64,000 nt of DNA from Salibacteraceae bacterium (GTDB lineage Bacteria; Bacteroidota; Bacteroidia; Flavobacteriales_G; Salibacteraceae). Shown piece after piece: positions 1-10,844 of this stretch. Position 1 is the first letter of the stretch. Each line of letters starts with the position of its first letter. The stretch lies in the NCBI GenBank assembly GCA_018401875.1, contig JAGYJZ010000013.1, forward strand, positions 21,922 through 85,921, in the 5' to 3' direction. Both the position numbers and the translations under genes were made by a program. A model generated the notes under the pieces. That model did not search any database and was not told the origin of the DNA. It was given only the letters and a program-made list of their open reading frames with translations.

Positions 1-75
1 GATGCAAACAGTTGTACGGATATTGAAACGGTTACGATTTCAGAACCGCCAGCGGTAACTGCATCATTTACAACG

Positions 76-3000
76 GTGAATGTTTCTTGTTTTGGTGGAA
101 CTGACGGCTCAACCGCAGCTGTAGGGTCAGGTGGAAATGGCGGTGCGTACACCTTTTTATGGAGCACTGGCGCAACAACATCATCAATCACAGGACTTGC
201 AGCTGGGTCGTACTCCGTTACAATCACTGATAATTCAGGTTGTACAGGAGTGGAAACACAGATCGTCACAGAACCGGCCGTTCTCACTGCTTCCATAGCA
301 CTTGGAAACAACGTATCGTGTAACGGTGGCAACGATGGTTCGGCTACTGCTTCTGCAACCGGTGGTTCTACGGCCTACTCCTTCGCTTGGTCGAACGGAT
401 CTACTACTGCAACCGCAACAGGCCTCGCTGCTGGAACATACACCGTGACAGTTACCGATGCTAACCTTTGTACAGATACTGAAACCATCACCATCACTGA
501 GCCTACACCAGTGGTTGCTGCAACTACACTCAATAACAACGTTTCATGCTTTGGTGGTAACGATGGCTCTGCCACGGCTTCGGCCTCGGGCGGAACTGGT
601 CCTTACACTTTCGCATGGTCGAACGGTGGAACAACGGCAACCGTTTCTAACCTCACTGCTGGAACATTTACCGTGACTGCTACCGATGCCAACGGTTGTA
701 CCAATACAGAAACAATAACGATCACTCAACCTGCTACTGCAGTAACTGCTTCTATCACTTGGAAACAACGTGTCTTGTGCCAGTGGAAATGACGGTTCAG
801 CTACCGCTTCTGCTTCCGGGCGGAACAGCTCCTTACGCAGCCTTCGCGTGGTCGAATGGTGCTACTACTGCTATCGTGACTGGTCTTGCTGCTGGAACAT
901 ACACTGTGACTGCTACTGACGCAAATCTTTGTACCGATACGGAAACCATCACTATTGCGCAACCTGCTGCGTTGGTCGCTGCGATCACACTTGGAAACAA
1001 CGTATCATGTAACGGTGGCAACGATGGGTCAGCTACTGCTTCTGCCACAGGCGGAACTACAGCTTACTCCTTCGCTTGGTCGAACGGTGCTGCAACAGCA
1101 ACAGCAACTGGACTCGCGGTTGGATCTTACACCGTAACGATTACTGACGCTAACCTTTGTACCGATACGGAAACCATCATTATTACCGAGCCTGCTGCTT
1201 TAGTCGCTTCAATCGCGCTCGGATCGAACGTATCGTGTAACGGTGGCAACGATGGTTCGGCTACTGCTTCTACTCCCCTGGTGGAACTACGACCTACTCT
1301 TTCGCTTGATTGGGATGAATCTTCTTCTGAATCACTGGACTGGCAGCTGGAACATACACCGTAACAGTAACCGATGCTAACCTTTGTACTGACATTGAAT
1401 CCATCACCATCATTGAGCCAACGCTTGTTGTTACTGCAACTGCACTCAATAACAACGTTTCGTGTTTTGGTGGAAATGACGGTTCTGCAACGGCTTCGGC
1501 CTCGGGCGGAACTGGTCCTTACACTTTCGCATGGTCGAACGGTGGAACAACGGCAACCGTTTCTAACCTCACTGCTGGAACATTTACCGTGACTGCTACC
1601 GATGCCAACGGTTGTACCAATACAGAAACAATAACGATCACTCAACCTGCAACTGCAGTGACTGCTGCCATCGCACTTGGAAACAACGTGTCTTGTGCCG
1701 CTGGAAATGACGGTTCGGCTACCGCTATGCTTCGGGCGGAACAGCTCCTTACACCTTCGCGTGGTCGAATGGTGCTACTACTGCTATCGTGACTGGTCTT
1801 GCTGCTGGAACATACACTGTGACTGCTACTGACGCAAATCTTTGTACCGATACGGAAACCATCACTATTGCGCAACCTGCTGCGTTGGTCGCTGCGATCA
1901 CACTTGGAAACAACGTATCATGTAACGGTGGCAACGATGGGTCAGCTACTGCTTCTGCCACAGGCGGAACTACAGCTTACTCCTTCGCTTGGTCGAACGG
2001 TGCTGCAACAGCAACAGCAACTGGACTCGCGGTTGGATCTTACACCGTAACGATTACTGACGCTAACCTTTGTACCGATACGGAAACCATCACCATTACC
2101 GAGCCTGCTGCTTTAGTCGCTTCAATCGCGCTCGGATCGAACGTATCGTGTAACGGTGGCAACGATGGTTCGGCTACTGCTTCTGCCACTGGTGGAACTA
2201 CGGCCTACTCTTTCGCTTGGTCGAATGGAGCTACAACTGCCTCAATCACTGGACTGGCAGCTGGAACATACACCGTAACAGTAACCGATGCTAACCTTTG
2301 TACTGACATTGAATCCATCACCATCATTGAGCCAACGCTTGTTGTTACTGCAACTGCACTCAATAACAACGTTTCGTGTTTTGGTGGAAATGACGGTTCT
2401 GCAACGGCTTCGGCCTCGGGCGGAACTGGTCCTTACACTTTCGCATGGTCGAACGGTGGAACAACGGCAACGGTTACTAACCTCACTACTGGAACATTTA
2501 CCGTGACTGCAACTGACGCAAACGGTTGTACCGATACTGAAACAATAACGATCACTCAACCTGCAACTGCAGTGACTGCTGCCATCGCACTTGGAAACAA
2601 CGTGTCTTGTGCCGCTGGAAATGACGGTGCTGCTACCGCTTCTGCCACAGGTGGAACTGGTCCTTACACCTTCGCGTGGTCGAACGGTGCTACTACTGCT
2701 ATCGTGACTGTGGTCTTGCTGCTGGAACATACACTGTGGGCTGCGTGGCTGACGCAAATCTTTGTACCGATACGGAAACCATCACTATTGCGCAACCTGC
2801 TGCGTTGGTCGCTGCGATCACACTTGGAAACAACGTATCATGTAACGGTGGCAACGATGGGTCAGCTACTGCTTCTGCCACAGGCGGAACTACAGCTTAC
2901 TCCTTCGCTTGGTCGAACGGTGCTGCAACAGCAACAGCAACTGGACTCGCGGTTGGATCTTACACTTCTGCCATCTACCGCGAAAGCGATTACTGACGCT

Positions 3001-3340
3001 AACCTTTGTACCGATACGGAAACCATCATTATTACCGAGCCTGCTGCTTTAGTCGCTTCAATCGCGCTCGGATCGAACGTATCGTGTAACGGTGGCAACG
3101 ATGGTTCGGCTACTGCTTCTGCCACTGGTGGAACTACGGCTTATTCCTTCGCATGGTCGAACGGAGCTGCTACTGCCTCAATCACTGGATTATCGGCTGG
3201 AACGTATACAGTAACCGTTACGGACGCTAACCTTTGCACTGATACCGAGTCAATCACCATCACAGAACCAACGCCTGTTGTTGCTATAACCGCATCGACT
3301 AACATTTCATGTTTTGGTTTATTTGATGGCTCTACCATTC
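76..3340 (+). repeat. Tandem 228-bp SprB repeats with a 913-bp higher-order period
   Basis: Individual units of about 228 bp (76 residues) recur. On top of this, a block of four units recurs almost unchanged: the motif GCGTGGTCGAAYGGTGCTAC begins at 846, 1759 and 2674, spacings of 913 and 915 bp. The blocks are far more alike to each other than neighbouring units are, which indicates recent amplification of a four-repeat cassette rather than slow unit-by-unit divergence. Confidence 0.85.
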
Positions 3341-6300
3341 AAAGTGGTTCCTGGCGGAACCGCCCTACACCTATGCATGGGTTCAGGGAGCTAATACTGC
3401 CATCGCAACAGGACTCGGAGCTGGCATTTACCGTTTCTGTGACGGACATAAATGGTTGTGTGGATATTATGAACGGTATGTGCATCATATTTAACATTAG
3501 CGGTTTGCTTCTACAATTTTAAACAACAACGTTTCTTGCAACAGGAGGTAATGACGGTTCAGCTACAGTATACGGAACTGAGCACTGCGCACCGTATTCG
3601 TTTCCATATTGGTAAAATTGATACTAAAGCCATTTAACGGTCATCAACCTTTCGGCTGGAACCCACATCGCAGCGGTAACCGATGCGAATGGATGTGCTG
3701 CCACAAACAGCATCACAATTAGTGAACCAACTACCGCCTTCTCGCTTCATCCGGCATGACAACACAAGTTTGCTTCACGTGCTGCGTGGCGGAAGCTGGA
3801 TGGATTCGAACACAGACTTCGCGCAAACAGGTGGAACAACACCTTATACTTACCTTGGTCAACGGTACCCACAACAGCCCTCGCCACAATGCTGGCGGAA
3901 GCTACGTGGTTGTGCCGGACGGATTATTGGCGACCAGTTGTTTTGACACGTCAACAGATGGAAGGTGATCCGCAGACAGAAAAACAATTGGGCGGGCCTT
4001 CATATGTCAACGTACTTTGTTTGGAGCTTCCAACGGAACAGCGGCAGTAGTTGCAGCTGGCGGAACATCACCTTACACGTATCTATGGTCAACGGGAAAT
4101 ACATTAAGCACAGCCACAAATATGAATTATGGCACATACGGTGTAACCGTTACTGACGCCAATGGATGCCTGGAAACAGCATCCCAGTGAACATCACCAG
4201 CCTGCTCAATTGGTCGCAACAGCAGTAGTTATTAGCAATGTTTATGCAACGCAGGCGCTAACGGACAAACAGAAGCGTGACTGCAGTTGGTGGAACCTGC
4301 ATACAATATTATGGTCGAATGGAGCTACTGGTAATACAGCGGTGGCCTCAGCGCGGGAGCCTACACTGTAACGGTGACTGACTTTAACATGGATGGCGCT
4401 TGCTTCAACAATTACCGACGATTACTGAGCCTACTCTCGTTTTACTTACAAGCACACTCGGAAACAACGTATCGTGCTTTGGTGGGAATGATGGCTCGGC
4501 CAGTGTGAACGCTACCGGTGGAACTTCACCGTACACGTATCACTATGGTCGAATGGTGCCACAGCAGCGAGCCAATCAACACTAATTGCAGGCACCACCG
4601 ATTACCGCACGACCGGTGAAGTGGTTTGGGAACCCGCAACGTATTATTCCATTTCAAACCTGCATTGTTAGTTGCAGCGACCGCTGTGACAACAGATATT
4701 TCGTGCAACGGTGGAAATGACAGTTCAGCTGCCGCACTTGGAATTGGCGGAACAGCACCTTACACCTATGCTTGGTCAAATGGAGCTTAACTACTTCATC
4801 CATCACTGGACTAAGCGCTGGAACCTTACGGTAACTATAACTGATGCGAATGGATGTACTGACGAATGAACCTGTTACAATTACAGAACCAACAACACTC
4901 ATCGCGGCAACTGCATTTGATCCAACAATGTATCGTGCAACAGTGGAAACGATGAAAACCAGTTACTGCAGGCAGCCTGGGTGGAACTGACACCTTACAC
5001 CTATGCTTGGTCGAATGGCGCAACGGCAGCTTCTTGCTGGATTGGCCATCGGAACGTATACCGTCACCGTGACCGACTTCAACAGCTGCACCGACACTGC
5101 GAGCATTACGATTACCCAACCAACAACATTGGTTGCCAGGTGCATCATCACTCGACAATGCATTGTGTAGTGGAAGCAGCTCCGGTTCAGCCTTCGCCTC
5201 GGGTGTTGAACAGCTCGCTAGCTCTATTCATGGAACAATGGAACAACCGATACCGCGTTTAGCCTTGCCGCTGGAACCTACCAGAAGTGACCATCCCACT
5301 GACGCCAACGGCTGTTTTGACAGTGCTTCAGTAACCATCTTCGAACCAAGCGCGGTTTTAGCCAAGCCAACTTGATTGCTGCAAATGCATTGCAATGGCG
5401 GTGCATCGGTTCAGCGAAGCTGATCAAACAGGTGGAACAGCTCCTTACACGTATGCGTGGAGCACAGGCAGCACCACCGATACCATCGCCAACCTCCTGG
5501 CTGGCATGTATTTCCTTACCGTAACCGATGACAACGGTTGTACGGGAATTGACAGCGGCGTAGAAATTACCGAGCCTGCTGTTGACCATGAAGGCGTTGA
5601 CAGCACCGCCGATGCATCGTGCAACGAAATGACGGAGCCATTGCAACAACTAAGCCTGGGCGAACTGCACCTTACACACCCCTATCTATGGTCGAACGGA
5701 GCACTTACAGCCAACATTTCTGGATTGACAGCTGGTTCGTATACCATTACCGTTACTGACGCCAATGGATGTACAACCGCGATCAACCCGATTGTGCAAC
5801 AGCCAGCAGTACTCACAAGTTCGATCTTCATTTCAGAACATTGAGTTGTAATGGTGGAAACGATGGATATGCCATTGCCAACGAGCGGAGGCACTTCGCC
5901 TTACGCCTATGCGCCTGGAACACAGGCACAGCCATTGATCAACGGGTGGATTGATCATCGGGTCGTACATTAACCATCACAGACGACAACGGATGTGTGG
6001 TCATTGACACAGCAACGATTGCTGAACCAACTCCATTGGTTGCCAGCATTGTTTTTCTACAGACTCAGTAAGCTGCGCCCAGGAGACTCAACAGGTGCTG
6101 CCGTTGCCGGATGATTCTGGGCGGATACCTTATCATCTACAAGCTAAGACCAAAATATAAAATGACATTCAAGCAAAGACGGATTTAATAACGTTGTTGG
6201 TTGGTTTCACACCAGTGAACAATTACGGATGCCAACGGATGTGTGGATCACGGCTACCGCGGTGATTCATGAATACCCAACGATTGCAGTAAGCATTGAC

Positions 6301-9199
6301 TCTACAGAAAGATGTGACATGTGCCGGTGGCAATGATGGCTATGCATCGAGTAGTTGCAACGGGCGGAGCAGGTATTCTACCAATGGACAAATGGCGCAA
6401 CAGGAAGTAACACCGATACTTTCAACTGGCGATACCAGTGCGTAACAGTGACGGATGCCAATGGCTGTTCTGAGTGATTACGCGCGCCAAAGCAAACATG
6501 GTTTGCGGGCGGATGAATGGAAGCCGACACTTTGTGGGTTTATTGCGTTCTGGTTTGCGCGATCTTACTTCTGACGGCATGATGGGCGTGCAGACACGAC
6601 AGAAACTACGCAGAGGCATTGAAGTTCAATCTTCAGGTCTTTACAGCGTTACTGTAACTGATTCCAACGGCTGCGAAACGCTGACGACATCGTGGTGAAC
6701 TTCAATCCCCTTACCTCGATTTCGACATCACTACCGACAGCACCATCTGTGCGGGGTGCCACAGGATCTGCAAGTATTGTGAACTTAATCGGTGGTGGTG
6801 GATACAATGTGAACTGGAGCAATTGGTCAAATTGGCGGAATCAGCTTCTGGCTTGCTTATGGAGCTTACAGCGTAAGTATTACAGATGCCAGGCGGTTGT
6901 CAAGCATGGCGAGGTCGTTCTTCATCTACAACCAGGGAAGTAATACTCTGCGGATCGGTTTTGATGCAAACAGATGTTTCGTGCTTCGGAGCGAATGACG
7001 GACAAACTATTGTAGCTATCGTTAATGGAACTGCTCCGTTTACCTACAGCTGGTCAAACGGAACTACCGCGACACGGCTTCTAACCGCTCATGGGCGGTG
7101 TGAGTTTGCGGTAACTGTTTCAGACAGCAATGGCTGCGAAGTGATCGATTCGGTGACCATCAGTGAACCTGATCAAGTGACGTTCAGCATTGCAAGTTCA
7201 GATGCAAACTGTGGCATAAACGATGGTTTTGCGGCAGTAACCAACATTTCTCCTGCTGGCACATACAGCTTTGCTTGGAATGATCCTGCGCTGCAAACCA
7301 CAGACGGCATTCGCATTGGGGCGCTGGCGTGTATAGCGTGATGATCACTGCTTCAAATGGCTGTGTTGACTCAACAACAACGATCGTCAAGCGCAAACAT
7401 GTTTGCTAGCGCAGGTGCGATTGTTGAAGGGGCTGGCAGCGGAAGGGACGGAAGCGATTCAGTATCGTGTACGCTTTATTGAAGGCGCTTCTTCTGTCAG
7501 TTATGACGATTGCGGCGTGATGAGACTGCGTGGGTGGGTTGGATTTTCGTAACCGTGACGATACCTTTGGTTGCATCGGCATCGATACGGTAACTGTAAA
7601 TTCATTGAGTCCGCTTCCTCAACCCAACCTCCAGGTGCCGGATACCTTAGTGTGTGAAAGCAACTTCAGCGCAGTAACCGTTATGGTGCGGGATTCGTTT
7701 CATTACCTCTGGTCTGATGGTAGTTCAGCCGACACGTTGAACGTAACTGTATGGTATTTACAGCGTAACCGTGAGCAATGCTGGCGGCTGTGAAAACGTG
7801 GATCGGTGGAAGTCACTTTGAGTACGTACCGTCGCATTTACGAGCACCATCAGCTAACTCGAGCTGTAGTCAGAAACACAGGTAGTGTTTCCTTAAGTGT
7901 TACCGGTGGAACCGGAAGCATCGAATACAACTGGAACACGGGCGACACGGTGGCAAGCATTACCACTAACGTTGGTGCAAAAAACTGTTAGTAACCATCA
8001 GCGATTCTGTTGGATGTGCCATGAAACCGACTTTGATGTAGACAACTTCAATGCTCGATTGTAACCATCAGCACAACAGACTTGAGCTGCTTCGAAAGAC
8101 AACAGCGGCTCTGCAAGTGCATTGCTCGCGGGTGGAACAACTCCATTCACTTATTCTTGGAGCAATGGTTCGAACAACGGATGATTTAAAATGGTTTGAC
8201 GTGTGTTTAAACTATGACCTTACCGTGGTTGACGACAGTGGTTGCGTGGTAATAGAACCATTTGATCGATCAGCCATCGGCCATCGAACGATCCTGTATC
8301 GGTTGTTCAACCCACATGTGGCGAAAGCAATGGCAGTGCATTGGCTGCGGTAAGTAATACACAGGACCAGTATCGACCTACTTGTGGAACGGTAAACTCA
8401 ATACGACTACCGACCTCTTGGCTCCCTATTTCTGCTGCGTTCTACACGGTAGCCGTAACTGACTCTGCGGGATGTGTGGCCATTGAAAACATCGCTGTGA
8501 GCGACCTTGGAGCGGCCATACTCGCGATCAACGCAACTGCAAACAACTGTTCGAATGAAAACACGGCCTTCCCTTGGTAGTTACTGCCATCGGTGGTGCG
8601 CCATTCACGTATCAGTGGAACGATGGCTTCGCTCAAACGGGCGACACGGCCTTCAACTTGTTTAATGGTACGTATGCTGTTTCTGGTGGACACCTGCTAC
8701 AGTGGTTGTGGGTTGGTGCGATCAGGACTAGTTTGCAGTTATTAACGGGCGACATCAACGCGTGCATCGGATCGGAAGTGATTTTGACCGCAGGTGGCGG
8801 ATATACAAGCTACTTCTGGACAACAGGTGAAACAACGCCTTCCATCATCCTGCAACGCTCTCTCAAACTATGATTTGACCGTGAGCAATGCAGCAGGATG
8901 CTTTGCTTCGAACACGATCGCTGGTACAGTTTGTAACCCAGCCAACGGTTGATCTTGGTCCAGACACCATTGTGTGTATTGACGACTTCTCGCAACGCTT
9001 ACTTTAGATGCCGGTGAAGTTCAACTTCTACGAATGGTCAGCCAAAAGCAGAGATCACGCAAACGATCGATGTTTCGAGCGATGGCATGTATGCTGTGAG
9101 CGTGAAGTGAGTTTGCCGAATGTGCGGAACAGATCAAATCATTGTAATGACTGACACCCCTGCGTGAATGTGAATGTGGAAGAAGCCATGAATGCACTT

Positions 9200-9466
9200 T
9201 CACCAACCATTTCCAGTGTATCCGAACCCGAACCGAGGAAGGTTCGCGATCGAATCAATGGATTGCCCATGGGCGATTACCGCATCAGAATCATGAATGC
9301 TTCTGGTCAGTCAGTGCTTACAGAAAACATCAAATCACAGGATCAGCGAGCAGCATTACTGAAATTGAAATGGAAAGCAGTGCACGTGGGTTGTATATGA
9401 TGATCTTGTGAAGGAGAGTCGATCAGAATGGATCAGCGCGTGATCATTTCAATAATTCTGAATTGA
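9200..9466 (+). other. T9SS type A C-terminal sorting domain of the adhesin
   Basis: Translating across two frames gives VYPNP, then LPMGDYRIRIMNASGQSVLT, then MESSARGLYMMIL and RVIIS, which follows the usual type A pattern of YPNP at the start, a central GxYxxxIxNxxGQ stretch and a final GxYxxx(V/I) plus a basic tail. The pieces lie in different frames, so at least two indels separate them. Known families with this ending are secreted through T9SS and attached to the cell surface. Confidence 0.75.
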
Positions 9467-9478
9467 AGATTTAAGTGA

Positions 9479-9508
9479 AAGCCTCACAGTTTGCGGGGCT
9501 TTGCTTTA
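9479..9508 (+). terminator. Hairpin downstream of the adhesin
   Basis: AAAGCCTC followed after a short loop by GGGGCTTT forms an imperfect stem with flanking T-rich sequence, just after the adhesin stop. A terminator fits the position. Confidence 0.5.
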
Positions 9509-9613
9509 TTTTACGAAGTCTATTTGAAACAAGTCTCTCTGAACTTACATCGATCTTTTCGTTTGACGTGTGTGATGATTACATTTAACCATGTCGAGTC
9601 TCGAATAGAAATT

Positions 9614-9917
9614 ATGAAAACCAAGCTGACAATAAGATTGAGTGATCGTGTGATTGAAAAAGCGAGAATTTATGCACGAAGTCATAACATCGATCTTTCT
9701 AAAATGATTGAGTATTACCTCGACAGCCTGACCAAAAAGAAGACAAGGACAAAGGTTACTATTACCCCATTATTACTGGGAAGTTTGGGCGGGTGATTGA
9801 CTTCGCAAGTGATTTCGATGACAAAAAGACTACCGCGATTACTTGGACGAAAGAATTCATGAAAAACCGTGCTGCGATGAACTGCTGTTAAGCGGGATCA
9901 TATGCGGTTTTGAGTAA
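9614..9917 (+). pseudogene. DUF6364-like antitoxin, frame-disrupted
   Basis: The ATG at 9614 opens a protein beginning MKTKLTIRLSDRVIEKA with a ribbon-helix-helix-like start (TIRLSD, then helices through YYLDSL), typical of the small DUF6364 antitoxins that sit upstream of PIN-domain toxins. The frame stops at 9796 after 60 residues. A one-base shift near GGCGGG restores VIDFASDFDDKK, and another after AAAAAG restores DYRDYLDERIHEK, the expected C-terminus of the family, so the gene originally was about 80-90 residues. No PIN-domain toxin is readable downstream. Both breaks fall at G- or A-runs, which also fits sequencing error. Confidence 0.6.
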
Positions 9918-10034
9918 CCGACAAATCCACATTTACACAAAACACTTAGTCTACGTGTTTCACTTTAGAGCAACTTTTGTAACTTGCATCACTGGATAGA
10001 AATCGGAAATATAAGAAAAGGAATAACGTTTTAC

Positions 10035-10362
10035 ATGAACTACTTTCAGGACTTCTTTGCAAAACAAGAAAGTAAAAGCAAAAGCAAAAATTGTTTGGAC
10101 TTTTGACTTGGTTGAAGACTTACAAAGAGTTCCTGAAACATATCTTAAGCACATTGTAAACACAGATGGACTTTATGAAATTCGTATTCAACAAGGAGAA
10201 GCGACATTTTAAATTTTCTGTTTTTTTTTTTTGACCAAGGCCAAATTGTTGTTTTAGATAGGTTTCAAAAGAAAACACCAAAAGACACCTAAAAAGAAAT
10301 AAATGGCACTTAAAATAAAAGCAGAATATGAATTGGAATTCGCGAATACCAATAATAAATAA
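10035..10362 (+). pseudogene. higB: HigB/RelE-like (Gp49 family) toxin, frame-disrupted
   Basis: Piecing frames together gives an N-terminal FFAKQ, then VWTFDLVEDLQRVPETYLKH, GLYEIRIQQG, a broken segment around FCFFDQGQIVVLDRFQKK, and finally IKAEYE followed by a TAA at 10360. This is the layout of phage-derived Gp49-like/RelE-type ribosome-dependent mRNA interferases: short N-terminal helices, then GLYElR and a hydrophobic strand, then FxKKTxKTP. At least three indels are needed, including one at the run of twelve T near 10222. The intact antitoxin follows 8 bp downstream, matching higBA order (toxin first). As read, no active toxin would be made. Confidence 0.7.
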
Positions 10363-10370
10363 ATACAATT

Positions 10371-10679
10371 ATGAGCAAAGCGAAAAATAAAAACTTGATG
10401 ACTCTAGAAGAGTTCAAAGAAAAAAACTACGGCAAACATGGGACAAAAGAACGTGACGAACTTGAAGCAGGTTATGAAGCATTTAAAATCGGTGCTTTAA
10501 TCCACGACACTCGTGTTGAAATGGGAATGACACAGGAACAACTTGCAGAAAAAGTTGGGACAACTAAATCCTACATTTCAAAAATTGAGAACAATATAAA
10601 AGAAGCTCGCATTTCGACACTTCAAAAAATCATTGAACTTGGTTTTGGCGGACGACTTGAACTAAGTGTAAAACTCTAA
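10371..10679 (+). CDS. higA: HigA-type antitoxin, XRE-family HTH protein
   Basis: This 102-residue protein has a typical HigA layout: a charged N-terminal region (1-40) followed by an XRE/Cro helix-turn-helix at about 43-97, with MGMTQEQLAEKVGTTKSYIS as the recognition-helix segment and NNIKEARISTLQKI as the closing helix. HigA proteins neutralise HigB and repress their own operon through this HTH. The ATG lies directly after the remnant of its toxin, and an A-rich stretch precedes it, as usual for Bacteroidota ribosome binding. The antitoxin is intact while the toxin reads as broken. A cassette-type hairpin site lies 30 bp downstream, suggesting the pair once was, or still is, a mobile cassette. 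Confidence 0.85.
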   Translation: MSKAKNKNLMTLEEFKEKNYGKHGTKERDELEAGYEAFKIGALIHDTRVEMGMTQEQLAEKVGTTKSYISKIENNIKEARISTLQKIIELGFGGRLELSVKL

Positions 10680-10708
10680 CGGACGACTTGACCGAAGAAA
10701 GAAAAACC

Positions 10709-10844
10709 GCATATAACAGCACTAAGAAAACATGTGGCAGTCGGTTATATCTGAAAATCATGTTATTCGCGGATACTTTTGCTATGAGTAGACGGGAAAG
10801 TACTCCGAAAAGCCCCTTGTTTCTATGCTGTAAAACGAAAACCC
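10709..10844 (+). repeat. Solitary attC-like site behind higA
   Basis: ATATAACAGCACTAAGAAAA begins at 10711 and a matching GTTATAT closes at 10744-10750. The left part resembles the left arm of the array site at 30766 (CATAACAGCACCTAAAAAAA). The stretch at 10791-10820 (GACGGGAAAGTACTCCGAAA then AGCCCC) closely resembles the right part of the array site at 29121-29150. This looks like one site of the downstream array family, with its final core eroded where it meets the end of tamB. Confidence 0.5.

Larger units (their letters stand above)
1..9466 (+). pseudogene. Giant SprB-repeat surface adhesin, 3' part, many frame breaks
   Basis: The gene enters from the left edge already in frame and consists of tandem SprB-type (PKD/Ig-like) repeats of about 76 residues with the recurring signature VSCx[28 protein letters not shown] and ETITITEP. 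Such proteins are exported by T9SS and, in gliding Bacteroidota, SprB-like adhesins are carried along the cell surface. Up to about 3.5 kb the repeats are near-identical with isolated frame jumps (about 760-830, 1275-1335, 1725, 2707-2750, 2965-2990). From 3.5 to 9.2 kb the repeats are more diverged and frame changes occur roughly every repeat. The end reads as a type A C-terminal signal with a stop near 9466. Either the gene is decayed, or the sequence carries uncorrected indels in a repeat region; I cannot tell which from sequence alone. The start lies outside the window. Confidence 0.85.

Noticed and set aside
1127..1645. Long minus-strand open frames in the adhesin region
   Set aside because: Ser/Arg/Cys-rich translations are shadows of the repetitive plus-strand codons.
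76..3340. CRISPR-like regular repeats
   Set aside because: Units are 228 bp and translate as SprB repeats; there are no short palindromic repeats with unique spacers.
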